Shown: positions 46,237-55,568 of the stretch, piece by piece
Layout: the number at the start of each line of letters is the position of its first letter
Position numbering within the stretch: the first letter of the stretch is position 1
Assembly: GCA_013288385.1 (NCBI GenBank)
Contig: JABDBZ010000001.1
Span: 1-64,000 of the forward strand
Length of the DNA: 64,000 nt
DNA from: Bacteroidota bacterium
GTDB lineage: Bacteria; Bacteroidota; Bacteroidia; B-17B0; Aurantibacillaceae
Reading direction: 5' to 3'
Notes under the pieces: model-generated
The model's database searches: none
Told to the model about the DNA's origin: nothing
What the model saw: the letters and a program-made list of their open reading frames with translations, nothing else
Position numbers and translations under genes: made by a program

Positions 46237-48927
46237 TTATTTTTTAGTCTTTTTCTTTGGCTTACTTTTTATTGGAACTGATTTTTTTGCAGCAGCTTTT
46301 TTAACAGGCGCAGATTTTTTTACCACAGCTTTTTTAGCTGATGCTTTTTTTACCGGCATTTTTACCACTTTTGTTTTTGCGATCGTTGAAGGAGGCAATT
46401 TTTTTGCAGCACCCTTAGCAGCTTTTTTTCCGCCTTTTTTATCAAATGCTTTTGGTACCTGAGTTACAATCATTGCTTTAATTTGTTCTAAAGTTAAGGC
46501 AGCTAATTCTTCCGGTGTAAATTTTCCGCCTTGTTCACCTCTTATTAATTTCAACATCAATTTGCCAAACTTAATAAATGGCCCCCAACGTCCGTTTTCA
46601 ATTGAAATTTTTTCCTCGGGCCAATTCTGTATATATCGGTTTGCTTCTTTGTCTAATTTTTTATCAATCAATTCTTCAATATCACTTTGAGACAAATTAT
46701 CAAAATTATAAGCTCTCGGTACATTAATAAATAAACCTTCGTATTTAATAAATGGTCCAAATCTACCTTTACCTTTTGTTACAGGTTTCCCTTTGTATTT
46801 TGCAACTGGTGCGTCCGCTAATTCTTTTTCTTTAATAATTGCAATGGCCTTATCCATATCCATCGATAAAGGATCAATCGTTCTTGGAATAGAAATAAAA
46901 GCTTCGTCTAGTTTTATATATGGCCCAAAACGACCAACTCCAACAACAACTTCTTTTCCTTCGTAAGCGCCTAAATGCATTGGTAATTTAAAAAGATCCA
47001 AAGCTTCTTCTAAGGTTATAGTTTCAATACTTTGTGTTCTTCTTAAACTTGCAAAGCGAGGTTTTTCTTCGGAGCCTTCAATCGTTTCTCCAATTTGCGC
47101 TAAAGGACCAAAACGTCCAACTCTTACACTTACTGGCTTTTTTGTTGCAGGATCTTTTCCTAAAATTCTTTCCCCACTTGCACGTTCACTATTTTCAGAA
47201 GTTGATTCAACTGTTTTATGAAATGGTGTATAAAATTCTTTTAGCATTTTTTGCCAGTTCAAATTACCTTCAGCTATCTCGTCAAATTCTTCCTCTACTT
47301 TTGCAGTGAAATTAAAATCCAGGATTGTTGGAAAATATTTTAATAAAAAATCATTTACGACCATACCAATATCAGTAGGAAATAATTTTGATTTTTCTGC
47401 GCCGGTATTTTCCGTTTTTAATTCTTTAGAAATATTTTGTTTTGATAAAGTTAAATGAACATACTCTCTTGGAGTCCCTTCTTTGTCTGTCTTTTCAACG
47501 TAATTACGTTTTTGAACTGTGCTAATTGTTGGCGCATAAGTAGATGGGCGACCAATACCTAATTCTTCCAATTTTTTCACCAAACTCGCTTCTGTAAAAC
47601 GTGCAGGATGGTGCGTAAATCTTTGCGTTGCGGAAATTTCTTGGCTCTCTAATTTTTCTCCAACTTTCATCGGTGGCAAAATGGATGAACTCTCTTCGTC
47701 AGAATTTTCATCATCCGTTCCTTCCATATAAACTTTTAAAAAACCATCAAACTTCAATACTTCGCCTTGTGCAACAAATAATTCTGAAGTACCACTTACT
47801 TTTACTTTTGCAGTTGTTTTTTCTAACTCCGCATCACTCATTTGAGAAGCAATTGTACGCTTCCAAATTAAATCATATAAACGTTGTTCATTTCGCTCAC
47901 CGTCTATCACCGATCTATCTATATAAGTTGGTCTAATGGCTTCGTGAGCTTCTTGGGCTCCTTTACTTTTGGTTTTATATTTACGGGGATTGTAATATTT
48001 AGCACCGTAATTTTCATTGATAGCTTTGTTGGTTTGACTCATGGCTGTTTCCGACAAGTTAACGGAATCCGTTCTCATATATGTAATTTTACCTGCTTCA
48101 TACAAACGTTGCGCAACTTGCATGGTTTGCGCCACTGAAAAACCTAATTTACGAGCCGCTTCCTGTTGTAAAGTAGAGGTTGTAAAAGGTGCAGCCGGTG
48201 AACGCTTAGCAGGTTTTGTTTCTAAACTTTCAATAATAAAAGAAGCAATTTTACACTTCTCTAAAAACGCTTGAGCTTCAGCTTCTGTTGCAAATCGTTT
48301 ATCTAATTCTGCTTTTAATAAACCTGTGCCTACTTTAAATATAGATGATACTTTATAAGCAGATGTTGAAACAAATTTTTGAATTTCTCTTTCACGTTCA
48401 ACAATTAAACGCACCGCAACTGATTGAACACGACCAGCAGATAAACTTGGACGAACTTTACGCCATAAAATTGGGGATAACTCAAAACCAACTAATCTAT
48501 CTAATACACGGCGTGCTTGCTGCGCATTTACTAGGTTAATATCAATCTGACGGGGATTTTTAATTGCTTTTAATATAGCTGGCTTTGTAATTTCGTGAAA
48601 AACAATACGTTTTGTATTGCTTTTAGTTAAACCTAATGTTTCATATAAATGCCAGCTAATTGCTTCCCCCTCTCGATCCTCATCGGATGCAAGCCAAACC
48701 ATATCGGCCGCTTTCGTTAATTTTCGTAACTCAGCTATTATTTTTTCTTTGTCAGGTTGAACTTCATAAGTAGGTGTAAAATTATTTTCAATGTCTACAC
48801 CAAATCCTTTCTTAACGAGGTCTCTAATGTGCCCAAAACTGGACTTTACTGTAAAATCTTTCCCTAAAAATCCTTCTATTGTTTTTGCTTTTGCTGGGGA
48901 CTCAACGATGACTAAATTTTTACTCAT
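46237..48927 (-). CDS. topA: DNA topoisomerase I with H1-like lysine-rich tail
   Basis: Relaxes negative supercoils. 896 residues. Toprim domain NLVIVESPAKAKTIEGFLG (residues 4-22) and DEDREGEAISWHLYE; active-site Tyr in KITYMRTDSVNLSE (about residue 285); RPSTYAPTISTVQKRNYV. The C-terminal part has four Toprim_Crpt repeats with GRFGP or GRWGP cores (GVGRFGPYIKLDEAF, GKGRFGPFIKYEGLF, ENGRWGPFIKF and one before) in place of zinc ribbons. The last 65 residues are nearly all Lys, Ala, Val and Pro (KKAxxKK repeats), a histone-H1-like tail expected to bind DNA. The start ATG is 169 nt from divergent miaB. Confidence 0.97.
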   Translation of the reverse strand: MSKNLVIVESPAKAKTIEGFLGKDFTVKSSFGHIRDLVKKGFGVDIENNFTPTYEVQPDKEKIIAELRKLTKAADMVWLASDEDREGEAISWHLYETLGLTKSNTKRIVFHEITKPAILKAIKNPRQIDINLVNAQQARRVLDRLVGFELSPILWRKVRPSLSAGRVQSVAVRLIVEREREIQKFVSTSAYKVSSIFKVGTGLLKAELDKRFATEAEAQAFLEKCKIASFIIESLETKPAKRSPAAPFTTSTLQQEAARKLGFSVAQTMQVAQRLYEAGKITYMRTDSVNLSETAMSQTNKAINENYGAKYYNPRKYKTKSKGAQEAHEAIRPTYIDRSVIDGERNEQRLYDLIWKRTIASQMSDAELEKTTAKVKVSGTSELFVAQGEVLKFDGFLKVYMEGTDDENSDEESSSILPPMKVGEKLESQEISATQRFTHHPARFTEASLVKKLEELGIGRPSTYAPTISTVQKRNYVEKTDKEGTPREYVHLTLSKQNISKELKTENTGAEKSKLFPTDIGMVVNDFLLKYFPTILDFNFTAKVEEEFDEIAEGNLNWQKMLKEFYTPFHKTVESTSENSERASGERILGKDPATKKPVSVRVGRFGPLAQIGETIEGSEEKPRFASLRRTQSIETITLEEALDLFKLPMHLGAYEGKEVVVGVGRFGPYIKLDEAFISIPRTIDPLSMDMDKAIAIIKEKELADAPVAKYKGKPVTKGKGRFGPFIKYEGLFINVPRAYNFDNLSQSDIEELIDKKLDKEANRYIQNWPEEKISIENGRWGPFIKFGKLMLKLIRGEQGGKFTPEELAALTLEQIKAMIVTQVPKAFDKKGGKKAAKGAAKKLPPSTIAKTKVVKMPVKKASAKKAVVKKSAPVKKAAAKKSVPIKSKPKKKTKK

Positions 48928-49070
48928 TGTGGTGGTTACGGTCTAAAAAAATTTTTCGCAAAGAAATAAAAATTAAAAGACAAATTCCAAAAAATTAGTT
49001 TAATCGTGGATATCGAGGTATTAAAACAACAAAAAAGAGTTAAATTCTGTCATTTTGTCATTAAATTAAG

Positions 49071-49078
49071 TAAATTTG
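49071..49078 (+). promoter_or_regulatory. -7 element TAAATTTG for miaB
   Basis: Exact TAnnTTTG match, 18 nt before the ATG at 49097. The TTG at 49055-49057 is too close to be a standard -33 box. Confidence 0.5.
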
Positions 49079-49096
49079 CATCCCTTATTCATTTTA

Positions 49097-50530
49097 ATGG
49101 ACTCAGAAAACAAAATAATAATTGAATCAAAACAAGGCGAAGCTTTAATTATCGAAAACCCGAAAGGAAAAAACGGTAAAAAACTCTTTTTAGAAAGCTA
49201 TGGTTGCCAAATGAATTTTAGCGATAGTGAAATAGTGGCTTCTATATTGATGAATAAAGGTTATACAACTACTGATAATTTTAAAGAAGCGGATATTATA
49301 TTACTGAATACGTGCGCTATTCGTGAGAATGCGGAGCAAAGAGTGAGGAACAGGCTTAATGATTTTAAACGTGTAAAACAAGCAAATCCAAAAGCATTAG
49401 TTGGTGTATTAGGTTGTATGGCCGAACGTTTAAAATCTCAATTATTAGATCAGGAAAAATTGGTGGATATTGTTGTAGGGCCTGATTCTTATAGGGATCT
49501 ACCCAATTTAATTGAAGAAGCAGAAGATGGAAGAAAAGCGATCAATGTCATATTAAGTAAAGAAGAAACATATGCAGATCTTACACCTGTAAGATTAGGT
49601 AGCAATGGTGTTACTGCATTTATAAGTATCACTCGTGGTTGCGATAATATGTGTAGTTTTTGTGTGGTACCTTTTACAAGAGGAAGAGAAAGAAGTCGCG
49701 ACCCTGAAAGTATTGTAAAAGAAGCAAAGGAAGCTTTTGAAGCGGGATATAGAGAGGTTACACTGTTGGGTCAAAATGTAGATTCTTATAAATGGTCTGG
49801 TGGTGGATTGAAAAAGGAAATTTTAACTGAAGAACAAAAAAATAGTGCAGTTAACTTTGCGAAATTATTAGAAATGGTTGCATCCGTAAATCCTGATTTG
49901 CGCGTTCGTTTTTCAACTTCTCATCCAAAAGACCTCACTGATGAAGTAATACATATGATTGCCAAATATGAAAACATTTGCAATCATATTCATTTACCTG
50001 TTCAAAGTGGAAACTCTAGAATATTAGAAATGATGAATCGCGGATATACACGTGAATGGTATTTAGAAAGAATTGCTGCCATAAAAAGAATCATTCCTTA
50101 TGTTGGAATTAGTATGGATATTATCACTGGTTTTTGTTCGGAAACTGACGAAGAACACAAAGATACATTATCATTAATGGAACAAGTGAAATACGATTTT
50201 GGTTATATGTTTATGTATAGCGAACGGCCGAAAACCCTGGCAGAACGCAAATTCAAAGATGATGTACCTGAAGAAATTAAAAGAAAAAGAATAGCTGAAA
50301 TTGTTGATTTACAAAGACAACACAGCGAAATAAGAACATTAGAAGGTTTAGGGAAAGTTCATCGCGTTTTAATTGAAGGCTTCTCTAAAAAATCAGATGA
50401 AAAATTAATGGGACGAAATTCTCAGAACTCAGTTGTTGTTTTTCCTAAGGGAAATCATAAAAAAGGAGAATATGTAAATGTGTTGGTAGATGAATGCACG
50501 AGTAGCACGTTGATTGGGAAGGTTATATAG
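49097..50530 (+). CDS. miaB: tRNA-2-methylthio-N6-dimethylallyladenosine synthase
   Basis: Radical-SAM methylthiotransferase for A37 of tRNAs. 477 residues from the ATG at 49097; the earlier TTG at 49076 overlaps the promoter box. UPF0004 domain with cysteines in [23 protein letters not shown] and LGCMAERLK; radical-SAM CxxxCxxC in [22 protein letters not shown] and [24 protein letters not shown] domain at the C-terminus ([19 protein letters not shown]). MiaA, which supplies the isopentenyl group, is not in the window. Confidence 0.97.
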   Translation: MDSENKIIIESKQGEALIIENPKGKNGKKLFLESYGCQMNFSDSEIVASILMNKGYTTTDNFKEADIILLNTCAIRENAEQRVRNRLNDFKRVKQANPKALVGVLGCMAERLKSQLLDQEKLVDIVVGPDSYRDLPNLIEEAEDGRKAINVILSKEETYADLTPVRLGSNGVTAFISITRGCDNMCSFCVVPFTRGRERSRDPESIVKEAKEAFEAGYREVTLLGQNVDSYKWSGGGLKKEILTEEQKNSAVNFAKLLEMVASVNPDLRVRFSTSHPKDLTDEVIHMIAKYENICNHIHLPVQSGNSRILEMMNRGYTREWYLERIAAIKRIIPYVGISMDIITGFCSETDEEHKDTLSLMEQVKYDFGYMFMYSERPKTLAERKFKDDVPEEIKRKRIAEIVDLQRQHSEIRTLEGLGKVHRVLIEGFSKKSDEKLMGRNSQNSVVVFPKGNHKKGEYVNVLVDECTSSTLIGKVI

Positions 50531-50583
50531 GAGGCAAGAAGTAGGACGACATGAATCAAGACGTAAAGATGTAAAAGAAGAAA

Positions 50584-50955
50584 ATGACAGAAGTAAGTAA
50601 GCATAATTTTAAAAAAATGATCATTTGGCAAGAAGCTTTAGATCTGTGTGATTCAATATATAAATACACAGAGAAACTTCCTTCAAAAGAAAAATTTAAT
50701 CTTATTTCTCAAATGGAAAGATGTTCTGTTTCTGTTCCGTCCAACATAGCTGAAGGTTCTGGAAAAAGGACAGACGTGCATTTTGCAGAATTTTTAACAA
50801 CAAGTTTAACTTCATGTTATGAGTTGGAAACACAATTAATAATTTGTCAGCGAAGAAAGTATGGACTTGAAAGTGAGTTGGAACAATTACTTAATCAAGT
50901 CCCAATCCTTCAATCAAAAATTTATATGTTTAGAGAAAAAATAATGAAAAAATAA
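50584..50955 (+). CDS. Four-helix-bundle protein (S23/23S rRNA intervening-sequence protein family)
   Basis: 123 residues. Typical family pattern: KMIIWQEALDLCDSIYKYTE, LPSKEKFNLISQMERCSVSVPSNIAEGSGK, then a helix with EFLTTSLTSCYELETQLII. The family forms pentameric bundles; some members are encoded inside 23S rRNA insertions or beside reverse transcriptases, others stand free as here. The gene is bracketed by degenerate repeat-like spacers (50531-50583 and 50956-51050), which suggests arrival as a small mobile unit. Function unknown. Confidence 0.9.
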   Translation: MTEVSKHNFKKMIIWQEALDLCDSIYKYTEKLPSKEKFNLISQMERCSVSVPSNIAEGSGKRTDVHFAEFLTTSLTSCYELETQLIICQRRKYGLESELEQLLNQVPILQSKIYMFREKIMKK

Positions 50956-51006
50956 ATGTTTAGCTTTTGAGTCTCGATTTTCAGTTAGGTCTTGTATCCT
51001 ATCGTC

Positions 51007-51043
51007 ATGAATCTTGAATCTTTAAGAATGAATCTTGAATCTT
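51007..51043. repeat. Tandem direct repeat ATGAATCTTGAATCTT, two copies
   Basis: Identical 16-nt units at 51007-51022 and 51028-51043 with a 5-nt gap, in the 95-nt spacer before the sigma-54 regulator; the second copy ends 7 nt before its start codon. Confidence 0.8.
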
Positions 51044-51050
51044 TTTTAAA

Positions 51051-52286
51051 ATGAACATTAGCGATATAAAAAATAAATTCGGAATTATTGGACACAATAC
51101 TTTGCTCGAAAGGGCTATAGAGATAGCAATCCAAGCTGCACCAACAGATCTCAATGTTTTAATAAACGGTGAGAGTGGAACTGGAAAAGAAGTATTTCCG
51201 CAAATTATTCACCAGTATAGTTCACGTAAACATGGCCCATATATTGCCGTAAACTGCGGTGCAATACCGGAAGGAACAATTGATAGTGAGTTATTCGGAC
51301 ATGAAAAAGGAGCCTTTACAGGCGCAAATGAAGCACGGAAAGGCTATTTTGAAGTTGCAAATGGTGGTACTATTTTTTTGGATGAAGTAGGGGAATTGCC
51401 TTTATCTACTCAAGCTCGTTTATTGCGTGTTTTAGAGAGCGGTGAATTTATGAAAGTAGGTAGCAGCAAGGTTCAAAAAACTGATGTAAGGGTTGTTGCA
51501 GCAACTAACATTGATTTCTATCAAGCCATTGAACGAGAAAAATTTAGAGTAGATCTTTATTATAGGTTAAATACCTTGCCAATTTATTTGCCTCCTTTAA
51601 GAGAACGCAAAGAAGATATTTATTTATTATTTAGAAAATTTGCGAATGATTGTTCAGCCAAATATAGAATGCCGGTTGTTAAATTAAATCTTGATGCTGA
51701 ACAAGTTTTAGCTAATTATTATTGGCCGGGAAATATTCGCCAGTTGAAAAATATTACAGAGCAAATTTGTATTATCGAAAAGAGCAGAGAGATTAATGCG
51801 GAGACTTTATTAAAATATTTGCCGCAATATAGCTCAAACAATGTTCCTGTTTTATTGAGAAATGATGGGACTTCAGGAGGCTCATCTCTTGGTGGTGATT
51901 TTAAAGAACGAGATATTTTTTATAAAGTAATTGTAGATATTAGAAATGAATTAAATGATCTTAAAAAGGTAGTTCACGATATTATTATTGCATCAAATGG
52001 TAGTATGAGTGTTTTGCCAAAAGAAGATATGCAATTATTTCGTGAAGCGAATATACATGAAAGTATAAGCAATGGAATAACTATTCATAAACCTGTTGTT
52101 CAAAATTCAACATTGCCACAAACAATTGAAGTGGAGGAAACTTTGTCGTTACAAGATAAAGAAAAAGACATGATCAAAATGGCATTACGCAAACATAAAG
52201 GTAAGCGTAAATACGCTGCAAAAGAGCTTGGGATCAGTGAACGTACGTTGTACAGAAAAATCAATGAATATAATATTGCTGAGTAA
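51051..52286 (+). CDS. Sigma-54-dependent transcriptional activator without receiver domain
   Basis: 411 residues. The AAA+ domain begins almost at once: Walker A NGESGTGKEVF (about residues 38-48), the sigma-54 contact loop GAFTGA (about 84-89), Walker B GGTIFLDEVGELPLSTQARLLRVLE, then PPLRERKEDIYLLFRKF and WPGNIRQLKN. A 100-residue spacer leads to a Fis-type HTH (KRKYAAKELGISERTLYRKI). No N-terminal sensor or receiver is present, so control must come from expression or a partner. Position before lptE, a TPR-like gene and secG, I recall, is conserved in Bacteroidota. LptE follows after 10 nt. Confidence 0.95.
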   Translation: MNISDIKNKFGIIGHNTLLERAIEIAIQAAPTDLNVLINGESGTGKEVFPQIIHQYSSRKHGPYIAVNCGAIPEGTIDSELFGHEKGAFTGANEARKGYFEVANGGTIFLDEVGELPLSTQARLLRVLESGEFMKVGSSKVQKTDVRVVAATNIDFYQAIEREKFRVDLYYRLNTLPIYLPPLRERKEDIYLLFRKFANDCSAKYRMPVVKLNLDAEQVLANYYWPGNIRQLKNITEQICIIEKSREINAETLLKYLPQYSSNNVPVLLRNDGTSGGSSLGGDFKERDIFYKVIVDIRNELNDLKKVVHDIIIASNGSMSVLPKEDMQLFREANIHESISNGITIHKPVVQNSTLPQTIEVEETLSLQDKEKDMIKMALRKHKGKRKYAAKELGISERTLYRKINEYNIAE

Positions 52287-52296
52287 TATTTTTTGA

Positions 52297-52827
52297 ATGA
52301 AAGGAAAATATAAAATAATTTGCAAACTCAATTATCTACTTTACGTTATTTGCACTTCCATTGCTTTTTGGTCATGTAAACCTCACCTTTCAATGAACGG
52401 CGCAACAATTCCTATAGAGGCTAAAACAATTTCGGTGGCTTTTTTTACGAATAATGCCTCTCTTGCACCACCAACTTTAGCACAAAATTTTACAGAGAAA
52501 TTGCGTGATATGGTTTCACAACAAACAAGTTTAGCTTTAATCAAGCAAAATGGTGATTTAAGTTTTGAAGGTTATATTTCTGATTATAATGTTGCTCCTG
52601 TTGCTATACAGTCGAGTGATAAAGCCGGTTCCAATCGTTTAACAATTGTTGTTAATGTAAAATATTTTAATAAGTTTGACGTAACAAAAAATTTTGAACA
52701 GACTTTTTCTCGATTTGCAGATTACAGCAGCTCACAAAGTTTATCATCAAATGAATCTGCTTTAATTCAAGAAATAAACCGACAATTAACAGAAGATATT
52801 TTTAATAAAGCATTTAATAATTGGTAA
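52297..52827 (+). CDS. LptE-family LPS-assembly lipoprotein
   Basis: 176 residues. Signal with lipobox FWSC (Cys at about 28). Bacteroidota LptE pattern: KTISVAFFTNNASLAPPTLAQNFTEKLRDMV, then GDLSFEGYISDYNVAPVA, TIVVNVKYFN and a C-terminal amphipathic helix. LptE plugs the LptD barrel and delivers LPS to the outer surface. Co-transcribed with the sigma-54 activator and the next gene (3-nt gap). Confidence 0.9.
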   Translation: MKGKYKIICKLNYLLYVICTSIAFWSCKPHLSMNGATIPIEAKTISVAFFTNNASLAPPTLAQNFTEKLRDMVSQQTSLALIKQNGDLSFEGYISDYNVAPVAIQSSDKAGSNRLTIVVNVKYFNKFDVTKNFEQTFSRFADYSSSQSLSSNESALIQEINRQLTEDIFNKAFNNW

Positions 52828-52830
52828 ACT

Positions 52831-53670
52831 TTGAATTCAGAAAAACTATATTCTTATTTAGAAAACCAATTGCCACTAACTAATGTAAATTTGGTTGATC
52901 TTGAAAAGTTAACCGAGCAGTTTCCTTATTTTCAAACCGCTCATTTGCTCTATAGTATTGCATCCAAGAAAAATGACGCATCCTTATTTCAAAAATCAAT
53001 TAAAAAAACAGCAATCATTGCGGTTAGTAGAAATCACTTATATAATTTACTTTATATTAATTCGGGGATAGAGAATCCAAAGCCCGCTGAGAAAGATGAA
53101 AATCTTAATCCAACTATAAAAATAGAAGAGGTTAAGACAAAAACAGAAGAAGACAAAAGAGATATATCGGAGCAAGTTGAAAAAGAAATTCAAAAAGATC
53201 TTGTTGAAGCATTTGTAGAAAAGGAAATACTAAAAACAAATGAGGCGCATAAAAAAGAAGAAGCTATTATCCCAAAAGATGCAACTTTTGGCGATTGGTT
53301 GCATTTCCTTAAAAAGAATAATGGACAAACTTTTAACGAAGAGAAAGTAAATACTAAAGAAGAAGGTACCGATAACCGGGAATTGAAGCAAAAGAAGGAA
53401 CATCAAAGAGGTTTGATTGATAAGATCATTGAACAAAATCTAGGTACAATTAAATTGAATAAAGAAACAAAATTCTTTGCTGCAGATCAAAAAGCAAAAG
53501 AAAGCTTGCTTGAGAATGAAGATTTAGTAACTGAAACATTAGCTAAAATCTATGCCTTACAAGGTAATATCAATAAAGCCATCAGAGCATATCAAATTTT
53601 AAGTTTGAAATATCCAAATAAAAGTGTTTACTTTGCATCCCTAATTGAAAATTTAAAAAAAGATAATTAA
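52831..53670 (+). CDS. TPR-like protein with charged middle segment
   Basis: 279 residues. The TTG at 52831, 3 nt after the lptE stop, is the only reasonable start, as no early Met exists and the N-terminus is protein-like (KLYSYLENQLPLTNVNLVDL). A helical region (1-80) with FPYFQTAHLLYSIASKK is followed by a Lys/Glu-rich segment (90-150) and a C-terminal TPR (ETLAKIYALQGNINKAIRAY, LSLKYPNKSVYF). Probably an interaction scaffold; partner unknown. Between lptE and secG. Confidence 0.85.
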   Translation: MNSEKLYSYLENQLPLTNVNLVDLEKLTEQFPYFQTAHLLYSIASKKNDASLFQKSIKKTAIIAVSRNHLYNLLYINSGIENPKPAEKDENLNPTIKIEEVKTKTEEDKRDISEQVEKEIQKDLVEAFVEKEILKTNEAHKKEEAIIPKDATFGDWLHFLKKNNGQTFNEEKVNTKEEGTDNRELKQKKEHQRGLIDKIIEQNLGTIKLNKETKFFAADQKAKESLLENEDLVTETLAKIYALQGNINKAIRAYQILSLKYPNKSVYFASLIENLKKDN

Positions 53671-53681
53671 AATTTATAGAC

Positions 53682-54020
53682 ATGATTTTTTCAATATTAT
53701 TAATAATTGTTTGTATACTGCTAATTTTAGTAGTATTAATTCAAAACTCTAAAGGTGGCGGTATTCAAAGTCAATTTGGTGCTGCAAATCAAATAATGGG
53801 AGTAAAACGTGGAACTGAAGTGATTGAAAAATTAACATGGGGTTTAGCAATTGGTATGTTTTTCTTAAGTATAGTTTTAGCTCCGAAAAGTGGAGGAACA
53901 ACAACTGTTTCTGAAGAAGAAAATGGTTCTAAGTTAAAACAACGTACATCAACCGCGGCTCCGCTACCTCAACAAACGGCACCTCAACAACAAAAAATGC
54001 CTCAACAAGCACCAAGATAA
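53682..54020 (+). CDS. secG: Preprotein translocase subunit SecG
   Basis: 112 residues. Two transmembrane helices (residues 2-20 and 52-70) around the signature QNSKGGGIQSQFGAANQIMGVKRGTEVIEKLTW, as in all SecG. The C-terminal 30 residues are Gln/Pro-rich (PLPQQTAPQQQKMPQQAPR), a lineage-specific tail. SecG helps SecYEG export, the step before T9SS. Last gene of the operon; terminator after. Confidence 0.95.
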   Translation: MIFSILLIIVCILLILVVLIQNSKGGGIQSQFGAANQIMGVKRGTEVIEKLTWGLAIGMFFLSIVLAPKSGGTTTVSEEENGSKLKQRTSTAAPLPQQTAPQQQKMPQQAPR

Positions 54021-54038
54021 AAAGTATTTAGTTTAATT

Positions 54039-54070
54039 AAAGTCTCGTATTTATTACGGGACTTTTTTAT
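54039..54070 (+). terminator. Intrinsic terminator after secG
   Basis: Stem AAAGTCTCGTA/TACGGGACTTT (one G-U pair), 5-nt loop, followed by a T-run. Confidence 0.88.
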
Positions 54071-54154
54071 TTAATTCAAATTGTGAATAAAACAAATCAA
54101 CCTAATCGTTTCCTTCTTTCAAACTGTTTAATTTTACTCAATTAGTATACAAAT

Positions 54155-55420
54155 ATGCAAGTTTTTAAATTTGGAGGAGCATCAGTTAAAGATGCCGAAT
54201 CAGTCATAAATGTTGGAACCATCCTCCGAAAATTTGCAGATCAAAAAACTGTTGTTGTGGTTTCAGCAATGGGAAAAACCACAAATAAACTAGAAGAATT
54301 AGTAAAAGCTTATTACTTTAAAACACCTCAGCTTTTGAATGCTTTTGAAGAAGTGAAGAATTATCATTTCTCTTTATTAAACAAATTAATTCCGGAAAAA
54401 GAAAATCCAATTTACAATGAATTAGAAAATGTTTTTGTTGAATTATTATGGGCAATAGAAGAAGAACCAGCGTTTTCATTTAACCATCATTACGATCAAA
54501 TTGTTTCTTTGGGAGAGATCTTATCTACAAAAATTATTTCCGCTTATTTAAATTATATTCATGTTTCAAATCAATGGATTGATGTTCGTGGGATTATCCA
54601 AACAGATAACTCTTACAGAGAGGGTAAAGTAAATTATGAATTAAGTGAAACATTAGCGCAAACCCAACTCTTGCCTTTAGTAATTAAAAATAAATTAATA
54701 GTTACGCAAGGTTTTATTGGGGGTACATCAGAAAATTACACTACAACTTTAGGAAGAGAAGGAAGCGATTACACTGCATCTTTACTTGCTTTTTTTTTAA
54801 ATGCAGAAAAGGTTATTATTTGGAAAGATGTTCCCGGCGTGCTGAATGCCGATCCTAAATATTTCAAGAATACAAAAAAAATAAAAGAACTAACCTATCA
54901 TGATGCGATAGAATTAACATACTACGGCGCTTCCGTGATCCATCCTAAAACAATAAAACCACTTCAAAATAAAAGCATTCCCTTGTTTGTTAAGTCTTTC
55001 ATAAGTGCAGCAGAGGAAGGAACTGTAATCAAAGAATCTGATCAAAGATTAAATATTACAAGTTACATTTTTAAAACAGATCAAATATTAATTTCCATTC
55101 AACCCAAAGATTTTAGTTTTATTGCAGAAGATAATCTGAGTATCATTTTTAGTTTACTTTCAAAAAACGGAGTTAAAGTAAATATGATGCAAAACTCTGC
55201 GATAAGTTTTAGTATATGTATTGACAATGATGATTTTAAAATAGAGCCTTTACTCGAATCCTTAAATGATCAATTCAAAGTATTGTATAATACGGAAGTT
55301 CAGTTAATGACCATTAGGAATTACAATGATGAAATTGTCGCAAAATTATCTGAAGGTAAAATTATTTTAATGGAACAAAGAAGTAGAAATACACACCAAA
55401 TGATTATTAAATCGGAGTAA
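54155..55420 (+). CDS. lysC: Aspartate kinase
   Basis: First step of Lys/Thr/Met synthesis. 421 residues. FKFGGASVKDAESV at the N-terminus, VVVVSAMGKTTNKLEEL, GFIGGTSENYTTTLGREGSDYTASLLA, VIIWKDVPGVLNADPK and LTYYGASVIHPKTIKPL. The final 130 residues hold two divergent ACT domains (FSFIAEDNLSIIFSLLSKNG and following), which would carry feedback control. Not fused to homoserine dehydrogenase. Stands alone between a terminator and the porP promoter. Confidence 0.95.
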   Translation: MQVFKFGGASVKDAESVINVGTILRKFADQKTVVVVSAMGKTTNKLEELVKAYYFKTPQLLNAFEEVKNYHFSLLNKLIPEKENPIYNELENVFVELLWAIEEEPAFSFNHHYDQIVSLGEILSTKIISAYLNYIHVSNQWIDVRGIIQTDNSYREGKVNYELSETLAQTQLLPLVIKNKLIVTQGFIGGTSENYTTTLGREGSDYTASLLAFFLNAEKVIIWKDVPGVLNADPKYFKNTKKIKELTYHDAIELTYYGASVIHPKTIKPLQNKSIPLFVKSFISAAEEGTVIKESDQRLNITSYIFKTDQILISIQPKDFSFIAEDNLSIIFSLLSKNGVKVNMMQNSAISFSICIDNDDFKIEPLLESLNDQFKVLYNTEVQLMTIRNYNDEIVAKLSEGKIILMEQRSRNTHQMIIKSE

Positions 55421-55486
55421 AGTCATTATCTGTCTAATTTCACATTTTTAAATGTTAAAATTTTAACAAAATATTAACCCAATTAT

Positions 55487-55516
55487 TTGTTTTTTAAAAT
55501 TGTTTAACTAATTTAG
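55487..55516 (+). promoter_or_regulatory. Promoter of the porP-gldKLMN cluster (TTG-N19-TAATTTAG)
   Basis: TTG at 55487-55489 and TAATTTAG at 55509-55516, spaced 19 nt; one mismatch in the -7 box to TAnnTTTG. The ATG follows after 52 nt. Confidence 0.55.
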
Positions 55517-55568
55517 CACCCTAGGTACATTGAGTAAAAGTGTGCTTACAATTATTTAATAAAAAAAT

